From Hominiventricola aquisgranensis (GTDB lineage Bacteria > Bacillota > Clostridia > Lachnospirales > Lachnospiraceae): a stretch of DNA of 64,000 nt. This document shows, piece after piece, positions 1-7,952 of this stretch; the stretch's first letter is position 1; every line of letters starts with the position of its first letter. Below the pieces are notes generated by a model, which was not told where the DNA came from, searched no databases, and saw only the letters and a program-made list of their open reading frames with translations. Position numbers and translations under genes: made by a program. Where the stretch lies: positions 30,050 to 94,049 of the forward strand of contig NZ_JBBMFC010000014.1 in the NCBI RefSeq assembly GCF_040096225.1, read 5' to 3'.

Positions 1-333
1 GAGGGAAATATAGATTATTGGTATATTAGATATGTAGATAGAATTACTTCTGATGAAGAAAGAAAAAAAGCCTTAACTGCCATTTATGGAGAATTTGCAA
101 AATTGAAATTGGGCGGAAAAATCAAAGTTTCTTGCGCCACTCCTTCTTACGAAGATTATGATTATTTTGTTACAATTCCACCATACCAATTAAATACAAA
201 TGCTTCAATTATATATTTTGATTCTGAACTCGAAAGATTTGCAGACGAAACCTTTTTAGAGACAGCTTTACCACTTAAAGAAAATATTCCTGTTAAGGAT
301 TTTTGTAATCTTACCGAATCACTGATACTATAA
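1..333 (+). CDS. Hypothetical protein, 3' end only
   Basis: The reading frame is open from the first base of the window and ends at TAA 331-333, so this is the last 110 residues of a longer protein whose start lies outside. The visible part is polar, rich in Asp, Glu, Lys and Tyr, with no membrane segment and no motif I recognise. A strong terminator follows immediately, which supports it being a real 3' end. No function is proposed. Confidence 0.6.
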   Translation, partial: EGNIDYWYIRYVDRITSDEERKKALTAIYGEFAKLKLGGKIKVSCATPSYEDYDYFVTIPPYQLNTNASIIYFDSELERFADETFLETALPLKENIPVKDFCNLTESLIL

Positions 334-350
334 CTTTTTGATTTTATCAC

Positions 351-382
351 AGAGAGAGTTGCTTATGGCTCTCTCTTTTTTT
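351..382 (+). terminator. Intrinsic terminator after the partial gene
   Basis: AGAGAGAG (351-358) pairs perfectly with CTCTCTCT (369-376) across a 10-nt loop, followed by a run of T. It sits 17 bases after the stop codon at 333. Confidence 0.85.
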
Positions 383-676
383 AACGCTTCCTCCTCCCAT
401 ATTCTAACTCATTATGGCAAATCATTTTCTAAAGCAAGTATCGCCTAGAGTAACTCAAAATCCCATTTCTGGATTATGATTCTCTGACGAACTTAATGGA
501 GATTACGATTCCCCATACCCTCAATATCACAAAATATCAAATTTTGCTATTAGCTCATAATAAATTTTCGCAGCTATCTGTTTTTGCACTCATAGTTACC
601 AAAAGCTTTTTATAACCATCTGCTTCTACCAGTAACAAAATGTCAATAGTTTTTTAATCACTTTTTCAAAAAAGGC
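383..676. other. AT-rich intergenic stretch
   Basis: No frame of useful length with a ribosome binding site is visible on either strand. It separates a rightward terminator (351-382) from a leftward one (677-714), so it is probably a non-coding spacer between convergent genes. Confidence 0.5.
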
Positions 677-714
677 AAAAAAATAGAACGTATAGATTAT
701 TTCCATACGCTCTA
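677..714 (-). terminator. Intrinsic terminator of the ClbS-like gene
   Basis: Arms 684-693 and 705-714 pair over about 10 bp with one wobble. Read on the minus strand, the hairpin is followed by seven T residues (A run 677-683). It lies 44 bases past the stop of the gene at 758. Confidence 0.75.
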
Positions 715-757
715 TCTCACATTTCATATTAAATTTTTGAATTCTACAAACTGGAAG

Positions 758-1276
758 TTATAGTGCAATCTTTTTCCATTTTCTAATCTTGGTTCTAAAG
801 GTTCCGAACGGAGCAACTGTATTAACATGTATGAATTTGTATACTTCCCAGACAGCTGTTTTAGTTGCTTCGTCAGCCCATTTTCTCATATGTGGTTTAA
901 ATAATTCTTCATCACTCAGAGAATCAATCATTGCATAAATAGAGTTGATATTCTCATTCAATCTGTCTTTCAATTCTTGCAGTGACAGCTGAGCATATGT
1001 ATCTGTGAACCATTGATATAATTCGCCAAGCTGATTCCACTTAAAATTATCCGAAGGAGTTTTGACAGGAATACCCTTTCTTTCGTCTGATTCCCATTTA
1101 ATAACAAGAGTTGTCCAGCCAACCTGATAAGCAAGATTTTCTGCCGGAGTTCGATCGACCTCATCAATTCTCTTATCTTTTAAATGCTCCGGAATATCAT
1201 TAAATTCTGAAATATACTTTGCAAAGCTTTTATTTATCTCGTTTTTAAGCTCGTCTTTATTCTCATATGTTCTCAA
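758..1276 (-). CDS. ClbS/DfsB family four-helix bundle protein
   Basis: A 172-residue soluble protein of the ClbS/DfsB (formerly DUF1706) family. In the family, ClbS protects colibactin producers by hydrolysing the genotoxin's cyclopropane warhead; most homologues in gut Firmicutes have no known substrate. Family features seen here are the N-terminal helix (residues about 3-25), a conserved block with P-A-E-N-L and V-G-W-x-x-L (about 44-60), a W-K-x-L-G motif (about 80-85) and a C-terminal F-x-x-K-I-R-K-W. The start is TTG, chosen because AGGAGA lies about 8 bases upstream. The gene follows the S51 peptidase after a 54-bp gap in the same orientation, so the two may be co-transcribed. It sits in an accessory region with transposon remnants, which fits a transferable protective gene. 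Confidence 0.8.
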   Translation of the reverse strand: MRTYENKDELKNEINKSFAKYISEFNDIPEHLKDKRIDEVDRTPAENLAYQVGWTTLVIKWESDERKGIPVKTPSDNFKWNQLGELYQWFTDTYAQLSLQELKDRLNENINSIYAMIDSLSDEELFKPHMRKWADEATKTAVWEVYKFIHVNTVAPFGTFRTKIRKWKKIAL

Positions 1277-1330
1277 TAGTCTATCTCCTCAGCTTCCGAT
1301 TTTCCAGTTTCAAAAAAAGGATTTTTCAAA

Positions 1331-1933
1331 TTAGTCTTTGCAAATAACCTTTGAACCTTCACCATCAATTACAATTCCCTGATGGTTGTTAATAGGGCAT
1401 AGATTCAAATCCGAAAACTCAGTCATTATTTTCTCGGTAACTTTCTTAAATGGTGCTGTAAGATAATGCGGAAGAACATAGAAATCAATCAAATCAAGCC
1501 CTGCATCATCTTCTTGTGAGTAGTCCTCCGGCTTTTCATCCATTTGCTCGATATATTGGATGCTTGGAGCGCATATAATTGCGCCTGCCGACTCGCCGAT
1601 CATCAATTTTCCATTTACCAATTCCTTTTTCAGCAACCCATCAGTTCTTGTTTTACGGAGTTGGTCCATAAGAAAGAAAGAATTTCCGCCGGTAAAATAT
1701 ATCACATCTGCATCTTCAAAAACAGACTGTATCGTTGAATAAGCCTCCGTTGAAATATCAATTTCAGTTACGATTGCTCCCAACTTTTTGAATAATTTTC
1801 GAGCCGAGCCGACATAACCGGTGTAGCCTTCACGCAACGAAGCTGTTGGAATAAATGCGACTTTCTTATTTTCAATTTCTTCTTTTATCAGACTTCCTAC
1901 ACTTGAAAAGTGCGAACATAAAAATAGTTTCAT
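1331..1933 (-). CDS. Peptidase S51 / PepE-like class I glutamine-amidotransferase fold protein
   Basis: A 200-residue cytoplasmic protein resembling peptidase E (alpha-aspartyl dipeptidase) and cyanophycinase-type serine hydrolases. The nucleophile elbow G-E-S-A-G-A is at about 114-119, with Ser the likely nucleophile. An upstream Y-F-T-G-G-N-S motif (about 79-85) and a late N-N-H-Q-G motif (about 182-186) are typical of the family. The ATG at 1933 is preferred over the TTG one codon upstream because AAAGGAG is spaced 7 bases from the ATG. Its substrate cannot be read from the context. Family assignment is confident; dipeptidase activity is inference. Confidence 0.8.
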   Translation of the reverse strand: MKLFLCSHFSSVGSLIKEEIENKKVAFIPTASLREGYTGYVGSARKLFKKLGAIVTEIDISTEAYSTIQSVFEDADVIYFTGGNSFFLMDQLRKTRTDGLLKKELVNGKLMIGESAGAIICAPSIQYIEQMDEKPEDYSQEDDAGLDLIDFYVLPHYLTAPFKKVTEKIMTEFSDLNLCPINNHQGIVIDGEGSKVICKD

Positions 1934-2009
1934 CAATATTCTCCTTTATAAATACCGATTTGTTACTCACATGATATCATATTTTTTCTTCAATTACATC
2001 CACCTAATT

Positions 2010-2183
2010 TTAATATACTGCCTGTCGACTTGCTTCTGTAACCAGCATCCGGTTAATCTTCTCCTGCATTGTTTCCTTTGCATTTTCATTGAAATGATAA
2101 CGGACAACATAGACTGTCTGCCCGATTTTCTTTGTAAATGTGTTACCCTCTGTTTTTGTATTCATCATTTTTTCCATAATCAT
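2010..2183 (-). CDS. TnpW-like transposon-encoded small protein
   Basis: A 57-residue protein that starts at ATG 2183, with AAAGGA a few bases upstream, and stops at TAA 2010-2012. It contains the core expected of the TnpW family of Tn4451-type elements: a T-F-T-K-K-I-G block (about 15-21), a short V-Y-V-V-R-Y-H-F strand, then N-A-K-E-T-M-Q-E-K-I helix. TnpW proteins are carried by Tn4451/Tn4453-like mobilisable transposons and related conjugative elements; their function is not established. Together with the recombinase remnant at 6615 it marks this region as a decayed transposon. The recognition is from memory of the family, not from a search. Confidence 0.7.
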   Translation of the reverse strand: MIMEKMMNTKTEGNTFTKKIGQTVYVVRYHFNENAKETMQEKINRMLVTEASRQAVY

Positions 2184-2503
2184 TTTTCCTTTCTTTTAAA
2201 GCCCCAGCAGAGAGTCATTCCATTGGTCTCTGTCAGAACATTATTCTTTAAATCAGGCCCAAACTGGGCACTTCCAGTTTCACAGGCTACCTATATATAG
2301 CCTTTTCATTTTTGCTTGCAAAAAGCCTTGTGATCACAGCACTTTTTTAACGTAAAAAGCGTTTTAATATGATACAGCCAACGACAAGAAGCATATCTAA
2401 CAAATATCATTGTCTATCACTTCTGTTTTCTCTGCCGATATCTCTCTGGTTAATGCCTAATAATCTTCCCTGCCAGACAAGACGATAAGTACAGCGTTTG
2501 CTT

Positions 2504-2616
2504 CTATCGTGTTTCCAAATACTTTCTTCCATCATACGATGGTTCTTCATCAAATTCCAGTCCGTGACGTTTACAGATATCTAAAAACATTGTCCGGCAG
2601 GCAGAATCGGCTGCAG
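2504..2616 (-). pseudogene. Remnant of a mobilisation-type protein C-terminus
   Basis: On the minus strand a short frame, preceded by stop codons and ending at TAG 2504-2506, encodes a peptide with F-L-D-I-C-K-R-H-G-L-E-F-D-E-E-P-S-Y and G-R-K-Y-L-E. This pattern resembles the C-terminal part of relaxase/Pre-type proteins that travel with Tn4451-like elements. There is no start or upstream catalytic region, so it is a remnant at most. Assignment is tentative. Confidence 0.3.
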
Positions 2617-2807
2617 ATTCAAAATTTTATTATTCAAAATAAATAAAAATGGATTCCACCAAAATACCCATCACCCAAAATGTACTGGACACTTCTATTC
2701 ATTATATTTGCACCAACAACTTGAAGTTATCTTCCTGCTTACGACTTTCCAACAACATAAACTCCAAATATCATTTTGATAATATAAAGATACTTCTTTC
2801 TTACCCC

Positions 2808-2948
2808 AGAGCAAGATCCACCTGTGTTTAACAATATTGTCTTTCCGACAAATGTTCTTTCATCAGGTTTTTATCTTGCTGGGGATTCCCCAAACCCATT
2901 CTTTCTATTTATGCCGAGGTTACTGTACACATTAGAGCAAGATCCACC
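2808..2948. repeat. 15-bp direct repeat pair
   Basis: AGAGCAAGATCCACC is present identically at 2808-2822 and 2934-2948. The flanking bases differ, so only the core is repeated. Its role is unknown. Confidence 0.7.
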
Positions 2949-3284
2949 CCGGTAATACCATATCGCTATTTTAGCAATATGATATTTTCCGGACGTAGGA
3001 TTCTTGCTGAGGATTGTGCTCCCCAGTTCCTCACATTCAGCATAAATATACACTTGGTTCCCCGAATTTTTCTGGTCACAACACAGGGATATAAAATAGA
3101 CTAAATATCTCTATATCCCTGTGAAATCACTATGTGATTTTAAAAACAGCAAGGACAGGAAGTGTGGATACACTTCCGCAAAATTACCAATTTCGGAGCC
3201 TTATCCAAAATTGAAAAATACATAAAAATCCAAAATCCATAACCTTACTCAGTATCCAAATTTATGATTTTTTACAAATCACAA

Positions 3285-3344
3285 AAAACCAATATGAAAA
3301 TTTTACAAATTTTGTATCACCTGTAAAATTCCCATATTGGTTTT
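3285..3344. repeat. Large inverted repeat upstream of the HNH remnant
   Basis: AAAACCAATATG (3285-3296) is matched by its exact complement at 3333-3344, and the inner sequences GAAAATTTTAC (3296-3306) and GTAAAATTCC (3323-3332) extend the pairing. The stem is about 20 bp with a few mismatches. It could be a bidirectional terminator or the end of a deleted element. Confidence 0.6.
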
Positions 3345-3372
3345 CATTCAGCTTTTATGGATTTGGAATAAT

Positions 3373-3600
3373 CTATATTTTCCAAATATTCTGTGCATTA
3401 GCTAAGAGCCATTCTGCACGATTTTCTATTTCATGTTCGTTCCAATCATTTTTTTGAAGTACGTCATATAATGTATAGAGTCCGCTCGCACACAAAAGTA
3501 AACCTGGTTTATTTTGTCCCTTTGTACTATATAACGCGGGTTGATGTATTCGAGGGCTACAAAGCAGATTTAAAGCTATATTGCAGCCGCCGGGTAAGAT
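3373..3600 (-). pseudogene. C-terminal remnant of a DUF1524/HNH (GmrSD-like) protein
   Basis: Directly downstream of the restriction-modification gene, in another minus-strand frame, the sequence is open for about 75 codons and ends at TAG 3373-3375. The last 30 residues have the pattern W-N-E-H-E-I-E-N-R-A-E-W-L-L and I-W-K seen at the C-terminus of DUF1524 HNH domains of GmrSD/DUF262 proteins (I-x-x-R, then L, then I-W). No start codon with a ribosome binding site is visible and the upstream end runs into the methylase gene, so this looks like a fragment left by rearrangement. Confidence 0.45.
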
Positions 3601-3602
3601 GA

Positions 3603-6410
3603 TTACTTTGTCAATTCTTGATACATTCGCATAAGGGACGCAACGCAGGCAGATTCACTTGAAAATTCCGGCGTTCCTTTTGTGAAGCCGTACGCAGCCA
3701 TAACCGCACGATCATTTGCTTGATGTGCCCTGATAAGTTCCGGCGGCATTAAAACTTCATCATAAAGTTCTGCAAGACTGCTATCGGGGTAAAGTGCTCG
3801 CGCATCAAGAATAGCCTGTGCTGTCTGTTCTATTTTTGCCTTTTGTGCATCTGTAGGGGTAGGCCATGGGAAATTATTGTATACAATATTTATTGAATAT
3901 TGGTAACTAGGACCATAGTATCCACATACGGTTCTAGTCCAGGCCATGTGCACATTTGATTGCAAAACGCCAAAATGAAATAGTGTTGCGCCACTCATGA
4001 GACGTAATTTGTTGCTACAAAATGTATTTTCATCCAAAAATCCCATTGGAATATATCGCCTATTTCCCGATGAAACCTCAGGGGCTGCAATATAATTACC
4101 AGACGGCATATTTTCTGTCTGAAATCTTGTCGGTGTATCTGCTAGTTTTTTTGTTGATTTACGGTTACTTTTTTCTCTGTATTCTTTAACTGCTTTCACA
4201 AGTTTCAAACATTCAGGCATTGCTTTTAATTCTGCTGGGCTACATCCACCCAACCATAAACAATACTTAAATGTATTATTTAGAAAACCTGCCCCATCTA
4301 GCCATTGTCTAAAATATTTTTGGCTGTTTGGCTCCTTTTCAACAAAATTATCCATTTCAGATTTAGTGAAAAGATAATTTCCATTATCAATAGGCTGATT
4401 ACCCATCTTAAATACAGGCACTTGACACAAAGGCTTATTTCTTGATGAAACAAGAATATCCTCAGCTGCCGTCAAATATGGACTGATATGTGGTACTTTT
4501 ATAACTCTATCACCTGAAAACAAAAGGGCTTCTCTATCTTCAATATGTGAAAAACCAACAATAATAACATAAACAGTTGCTGTCTTACCCGCTTCAGAAT
4601 TCCATTTGAAAAACTTATATGCAAAGTTGATATAAATATCGTCTTGTAAAATGTTTTTCCAAATAGGGTAAATCTGTTGCCCTTGACATATTGAATCGGT
4701 TGCAACAAAGGCACATCTGATTGCTGTATTTTTGGTGAAAACAGCCGCTTTCTTAAACCAACAAGCAACATAGTCAACATTTCCTAAATCTTCACCGAAT
4801 ACATTAAGCCTATCTGTTTTCTGTGTATCATCTAACATTCCTTTTGAAGATGAATCTTTAGCTTTTGTTCTTCCGGCGCGGGCTACAAAAGGCGGATTTC
4901 CCATAATATATGAAAGCTGATATTTCGGAATAACGCTTTCCCAATCAACTTGAAGTGCGTTGCCCTCATGTATAAATGCATTCGTTTTCAGCGGCAGGAA
5001 GTCAAGATGCATCAAAACAATACTTTCTGTTTCTTTCATCATCTGACTTTCAGCAATCCATAATGCAGTCTTTGCAACGGTTACGGCAAAATCATTGATT
5101 TCGATACCGTAGAACTGACTGATAGAAACCTGTATCGGGTTCATATTGTCATAGCCTAAAACCATCTGACCGCCTTGTAATTCCTGTAAGATTTCATTTT
5201 CCAAACGACGCAACGACAGGTAAGTTTCCGTTAAAAAATTTCCGCTGCCGCAGGCGGGGTCTAAGAACGTAAGCGTTGACAACTTCTTTTGAAAATCTTG
5301 CAGTTTTCTTTCCCGTGTACGCTTTACAGCAATATTTCTGATTTCCTCAAATTCCGCCTTTAATTCATCCAAAAACAGCGGGTCAATAACCTTGTGAATA
5401 TTTTCGATAGAAGTATAATGCATTCCTCCGGAACGTCTTGTTTCCGGGTTCAAGGTGCTTTCAAATACCGCACCGAAAATAGTAGGGCTGATTTCCGACC
5501 AATCAAAATCAGAACTTGCTTTTGTTAGTAACAAATCGCGGATTTCATCGGTAAAGGGTGGAATTTCTATATCCTCATTTGCAAACAATCCGCCGTTGAC
5601 ATATGGGAAAGCTGCTAATTCCGGGAAATCATCTTTTAAATACGGGTCACGATCTTCGAGTTTTGTATCAAGTATCTTGAAAAGGTCTGTGATAGCACGC
5701 CGCATTTTGCGTGCGTCAAATTCCGCTAAATAATCATGGAACATACCGCGCCCGCCAAATATGCCTGCATCCTCTGCGTACAGACAGAATACAAGCCGGA
5801 CACAAAGCACATTAAGGCTTTTCATAGCACGTTCACTTGTAGGGTCTGCATACTGTTTTGCAAATGCATCATAGAGCAAGCCGACAATTTCACCCGCAGC
5901 AATGGAAACTTCCATTTCACGCTTTAAGTGTTCGTTGCCGCTATCCACTAAAAATTGAAGCCGATAATATTCTTTTTCGAGATTTTCAAGCAGGATTTCT
6001 TCCGGCTCTCCGCCGGGGCGTTCCATATCGTATACAAGGAACTTTTCAAAATTACAGGTAACGACCCAACGCGGGTGTTGTGACAGCGGTAATTCTGTTA
6101 TATAGCGTTTTGCCTGTTGAAATGGGGTTAAATACGTGCCGTCTGATTGCTTGATAGGCTTTCTTAAATCTTTGCCCAGTCCTTTTTGTTCAATCAGAAC
6201 TTTTGTTTCTGGGATATTGCCATCAATAAAACTTGTATGATCTAAGTGCACCTGTTCTTCAAATAGTATGAACTGTTCCGGGTGCTCTTTCCCGAAAACG
6301 TCACGCAGTAGTGACAGCCAAAAAGATTGACTTTCCCCTTTCTCATATCCTTTATCTTTCCAGTATGCGGCAAAGGCTTTCGCCGCCACACGCTGTTCTA
6401 CATCATTCAT
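3603..6410 (-). CDS. MmeI-like (type IIL) single-chain restriction-modification enzyme
   Basis: A 935-residue protein combining endonuclease, adenine methyltransferase and target recognition in one chain. The N-terminal region has a PD-(D/E)XK nuclease signature: Asp63, then L-I-E74-Q-K76. A helical spacer follows (about 150-340). The methyltransferase has SAM motif I D-P-A-C-G-S-G-N at 384-391 and catalytic motif IV N-P-P-F at 505-508, typical of N6-adenine methylases. The remaining C-terminal part (about 600-935) should hold the target recognition domain. The length matches the family (about 900-950). The ATG at 6410 is preceded by AAAGGCGG. No separate S or R subunit is present, as expected for type IIL. 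It lies in the accessory region between transposon remnants, so horizontal acquisition is likely. Class I SAM-dependent methylases of BREX/DISARM are the main alternative, but no partner genes are seen. Confidence 0.85.
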   Translation of the reverse strand: MNDVEQRVAAKAFAAYWKDKGYEKGESQSFWLSLLRDVFGKEHPEQFILFEEQVHLDHTSFIDGNIPETKVLIEQKGLGKDLRKPIKQSDGTYLTPFQQAKRYITELPLSQHPRWVVTCNFEKFLVYDMERPGGEPEEILLENLEKEYYRLQFLVDSGNEHLKREMEVSIAAGEIVGLLYDAFAKQYADPTSERAMKSLNVLCVRLVFCLYAEDAGIFGGRGMFHDYLAEFDARKMRRAITDLFKILDTKLEDRDPYLKDDFPELAAFPYVNGGLFANEDIEIPPFTDEIRDLLLTKASSDFDWSEISPTIFGAVFESTLNPETRRSGGMHYTSIENIHKVIDPLFLDELKAEFEEIRNIAVKRTRERKLQDFQKKLSTLTFLDPACGSGNFLTETYLSLRRLENEILQELQGGQMVLGYDNMNPIQVSISQFYGIEINDFAVTVAKTALWIAESQMMKETESIVLMHLDFLPLKTNAFIHEGNALQVDWESVIPKYQLSYIMGNPPFVARAGRTKAKDSSSKGMLDDTQKTDRLNVFGEDLGNVDYVACWFKKAAVFTKNTAIRCAFVATDSICQGQQIYPIWKNILQDDIYINFAYKFFKWNSEAGKTATVYVIIVGFSHIEDREALLFSGDRVIKVPHISPYLTAAEDILVSSRNKPLCQVPVFKMGNQPIDNGNYLFTKSEMDNFVEKEPNSQKYFRQWLDGAGFLNNTFKYCLWLGGCSPAELKAMPECLKLVKAVKEYREKSNRKSTKKLADTPTRFQTENMPSGNYIAAPEVSSGNRRYIPMGFLDENTFCSNKLRLMSGATLFHFGVLQSNVHMAWTRTVCGYYGPSYQYSINIVYNNFPWPTPTDAQKAKIEQTAQAILDARALYPDSSLAELYDEVLMPPELIRAHQANDRAVMAAYGFTKGTPEFSSESACVASLMRMYQELTK

Positions 6411-6614
6411 ATGTACAACCGCCTTTCAGGTATAATAATTCAATTGGCATTATACTATATTTACGGCTGTTTCTCAATTATAGTCTGACAATTCGAAGAT
6501 ATATTTTTGTCGCTTAAATAGGCAAAAGTCGCTTGATGATACTTGAAGATAATACAATATCTATGCGAGATATCCGAAGAAAACCACGATATATAGTGTT
6601 ATAAAAAAGATATT

Positions 6615-7001
6615 TTGTACTATATACATTCCGAGAAGAAGAACATCTGGACCTTCGACAGCAAAGGCGAGCTACTGCTTACCATCATGTCCTCACTAGC
6701 ACAGGAAGAAAGCCGCTCCATTTCAGAGAACTGTACATGGGGCCAGAGAAAGCGATTTGCTGACGGTAAGGTCACTGTTCCATTCAAGAGATTTCTTGGC
6801 TACGACTGTGGTCTTGACGGAAACCTTGTAGTAAATCCAGAACAGGCCGTTACCATCAAACGAATTTCCAGTATGTTCCTTCAGTGAATGACCTATCACG
6901 GGATAGCAAAACAGCTCACCGATGACGGCATTCTGACACCGGGCGGAAAGACAAACTGGAATCAATCAGCTGTAAAAAGCATTCTCTCAAACGAAAAGTA
7001 C
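6615..7001 (+). pseudogene. Large serine recombinase remnant with nonsense codon
   Basis: The frame from 6615 encodes the middle of a TnpX/TndX-type large serine recombinase: a D-S-K-G-E-L-L-L-T-I-M-S-S-L-A-Q-E-E-S block (end of the catalytic domain), then the W-G-Q-R-K-R-F-A-D-G-K recombinase domain entry. At 6885-6887 a TGA stands where related proteins usually have Gly (GGA), and the frame continues without shift into M-T-Y-H-G-I-A-K-Q-L-T-D-D-G and P-G-G-K-T-N-W-N. Homology stops at N-E-K-Y (about 7001). The catalytic N-terminus with the active-site Ser is absent upstream of 6615, where sequence becomes non-coding. It is therefore broken at both ends and in the middle. Expected role when intact: integration and excision of the surrounding Tn4451-like element. 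Confidence 0.8.
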
Positions 7002-7493
7002 AATCTCTCTATTACTTCTTTCTCTCGCCCCGGAGGTATATGTGCTGTATCCACTTTAATTAATATCTATGAAAAATATGGTTTTCACACTCTTGATCGT
7101 GTTTTACGCCTTTGCGTTGCCACATGGGAAGGCGCGCCTATGTCCTTTAGCTCCAATATGCTTAATGCTATTGCCCGTCTGGATAATGCTTATGGAGAAA
7201 CAATGAAAGATGACACATTTAAAGAAAAAGTAGGACGTGTCTCTGTCAGAGAAATCAGTCGTACTGCCAGAGAACGTCGTGCCGGTTCATTAGGGTTTGC
7301 AGAAGCTCTTTTACTAGAATACAATAAAAAATCCAAGTATTCACTTCCTTTTGAGAAATTATACACTCATAAAACACCCAAAAAAAGAGAACAATCAACT
7401 GAAGATGAATCCGGTCAAAGTTCCACTCCAGAAGGTCAGTTAGATTTATTTTCTACGGATCAGGACAATACTCAGGCTCTGCCAAACGAATAG
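7002..7493 (+). pseudogene. C-terminal fragment of an unrelated protein fused to the recombinase remnant
   Basis: The recombinase frame continues without a stop from about 7002 for 163 residues that no longer look like a recombinase. This part has a helical region with R-L-C-V-A-T-W-E-G, an S-S-N-M-L-N-A-I-A-R-L motif, R-T-A-R-E-R-R-A-G-S-L-G-F-A-E-A, and an acidic Gln/Ser-rich tail. It reminds me of ParB-like/DUF6551-type accessory proteins of conjugative elements, without certainty. The fused frame (ATG 6888 to TAG 7491-7493) could be translated as a 201-residue chimera, but there is no good ribosome binding site. The likely origin is a deletion joining two element genes. Confidence 0.55.
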
Positions 7494-7579
7494 CGCAGAG
7501 CCTTCAGCCTTCGTTCTATCCATACTTTCAAAAGAATACCCTACTTTAAGACTCCCTTTCATGCAAGCACTATTTTATC

Positions 7580-7888
7580 TTATTCCAAATTCATCATCTG
7601 CTCCATCCGCCACCTTATATATGAATACCCATTCCAAATATTTGCTTTTACCGGATACTCTTTCCTGTAAACAAATACAGTGTGATATTTAACAAAATGC
7701 ATTCTACACCAGTTATGTATATCCTTCATATATATGTTATTTATACCGTTCACCCACTGTTCTAAAGACCATATGTCTTTATCTGACAATAACTCCATTA
7801 TGAACAGTACATTATAATATTGAATGACACCTACTCTCTTCCTTTCCTCTATTAACCTTTTACACAATAACCTATACTTAATGTTCAT
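7580..7888 (-). CDS. Hypothetical protein next to the cpaF junction
   Basis: A 102-residue basic, Tyr/Trp-rich protein. The start is taken as ATG 7888 because AGGAA lies 6 bases upstream; the frame runs further up into the disrupted cpaF but without a better start. It has no membrane segment or known motif that I recognise. Local DNA is very AT-rich, unlike cpaF to its right. It probably belongs to the inserted element rather than to the host backbone. Confidence 0.45.
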   Translation of the reverse strand: MNIKYRLLCKRLIEERKRVGVIQYYNVLFIMELLSDKDIWSLEQWVNGINNIYMKDIHNWCRMHFVKYHTVFVYRKEYPVKANIWNGYSYIRWRMEQMMNLE

Positions 7889-7952
7889 ATCGTTCCTATG
7901 CCCTCCCTCTAATCTATATTTTCCATCCTTATATACGTTATATATATAATTA

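Larger units (their letters stand above)
2184..3372. other. Degenerate mobile-element DNA with short repeats
   Basis: No intact gene is visible. A hairpin-forming CCCAGTTTGGG element lies just upstream of the TnpW-like gene (about 2263-2273). A minus-strand coding remnant lies at 2504-2616. A 15-bp direct repeat AGAGCAAGATCCACC occurs at 2808-2822 and 2934-2948. A 60-codon minus-strand frame ending at 2871 (GTG at 3053) spans the second repeat copy; it lacks a convincing ribosome binding site and I do not call it a gene. A perfect 8-bp hairpin is at about 3159-3178 and a large inverted repeat at 3285-3344. Base composition is AT-rich, unlike the region right of 8000. Confidence 0.5.

Noticed and set aside
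1971..2300. 109-codon frame on the plus strand
   Set aside because: It is antisense to the TnpW-like gene, is Phe/Cys/His-rich as expected for complement of AT-rich coding DNA, and has no ribosome binding site.
2871..3053. 60-codon minus-strand frame with a Cys-containing end
   Set aside because: GTG start without a ribosome binding site and no known family; kept only as part of the degenerate region.
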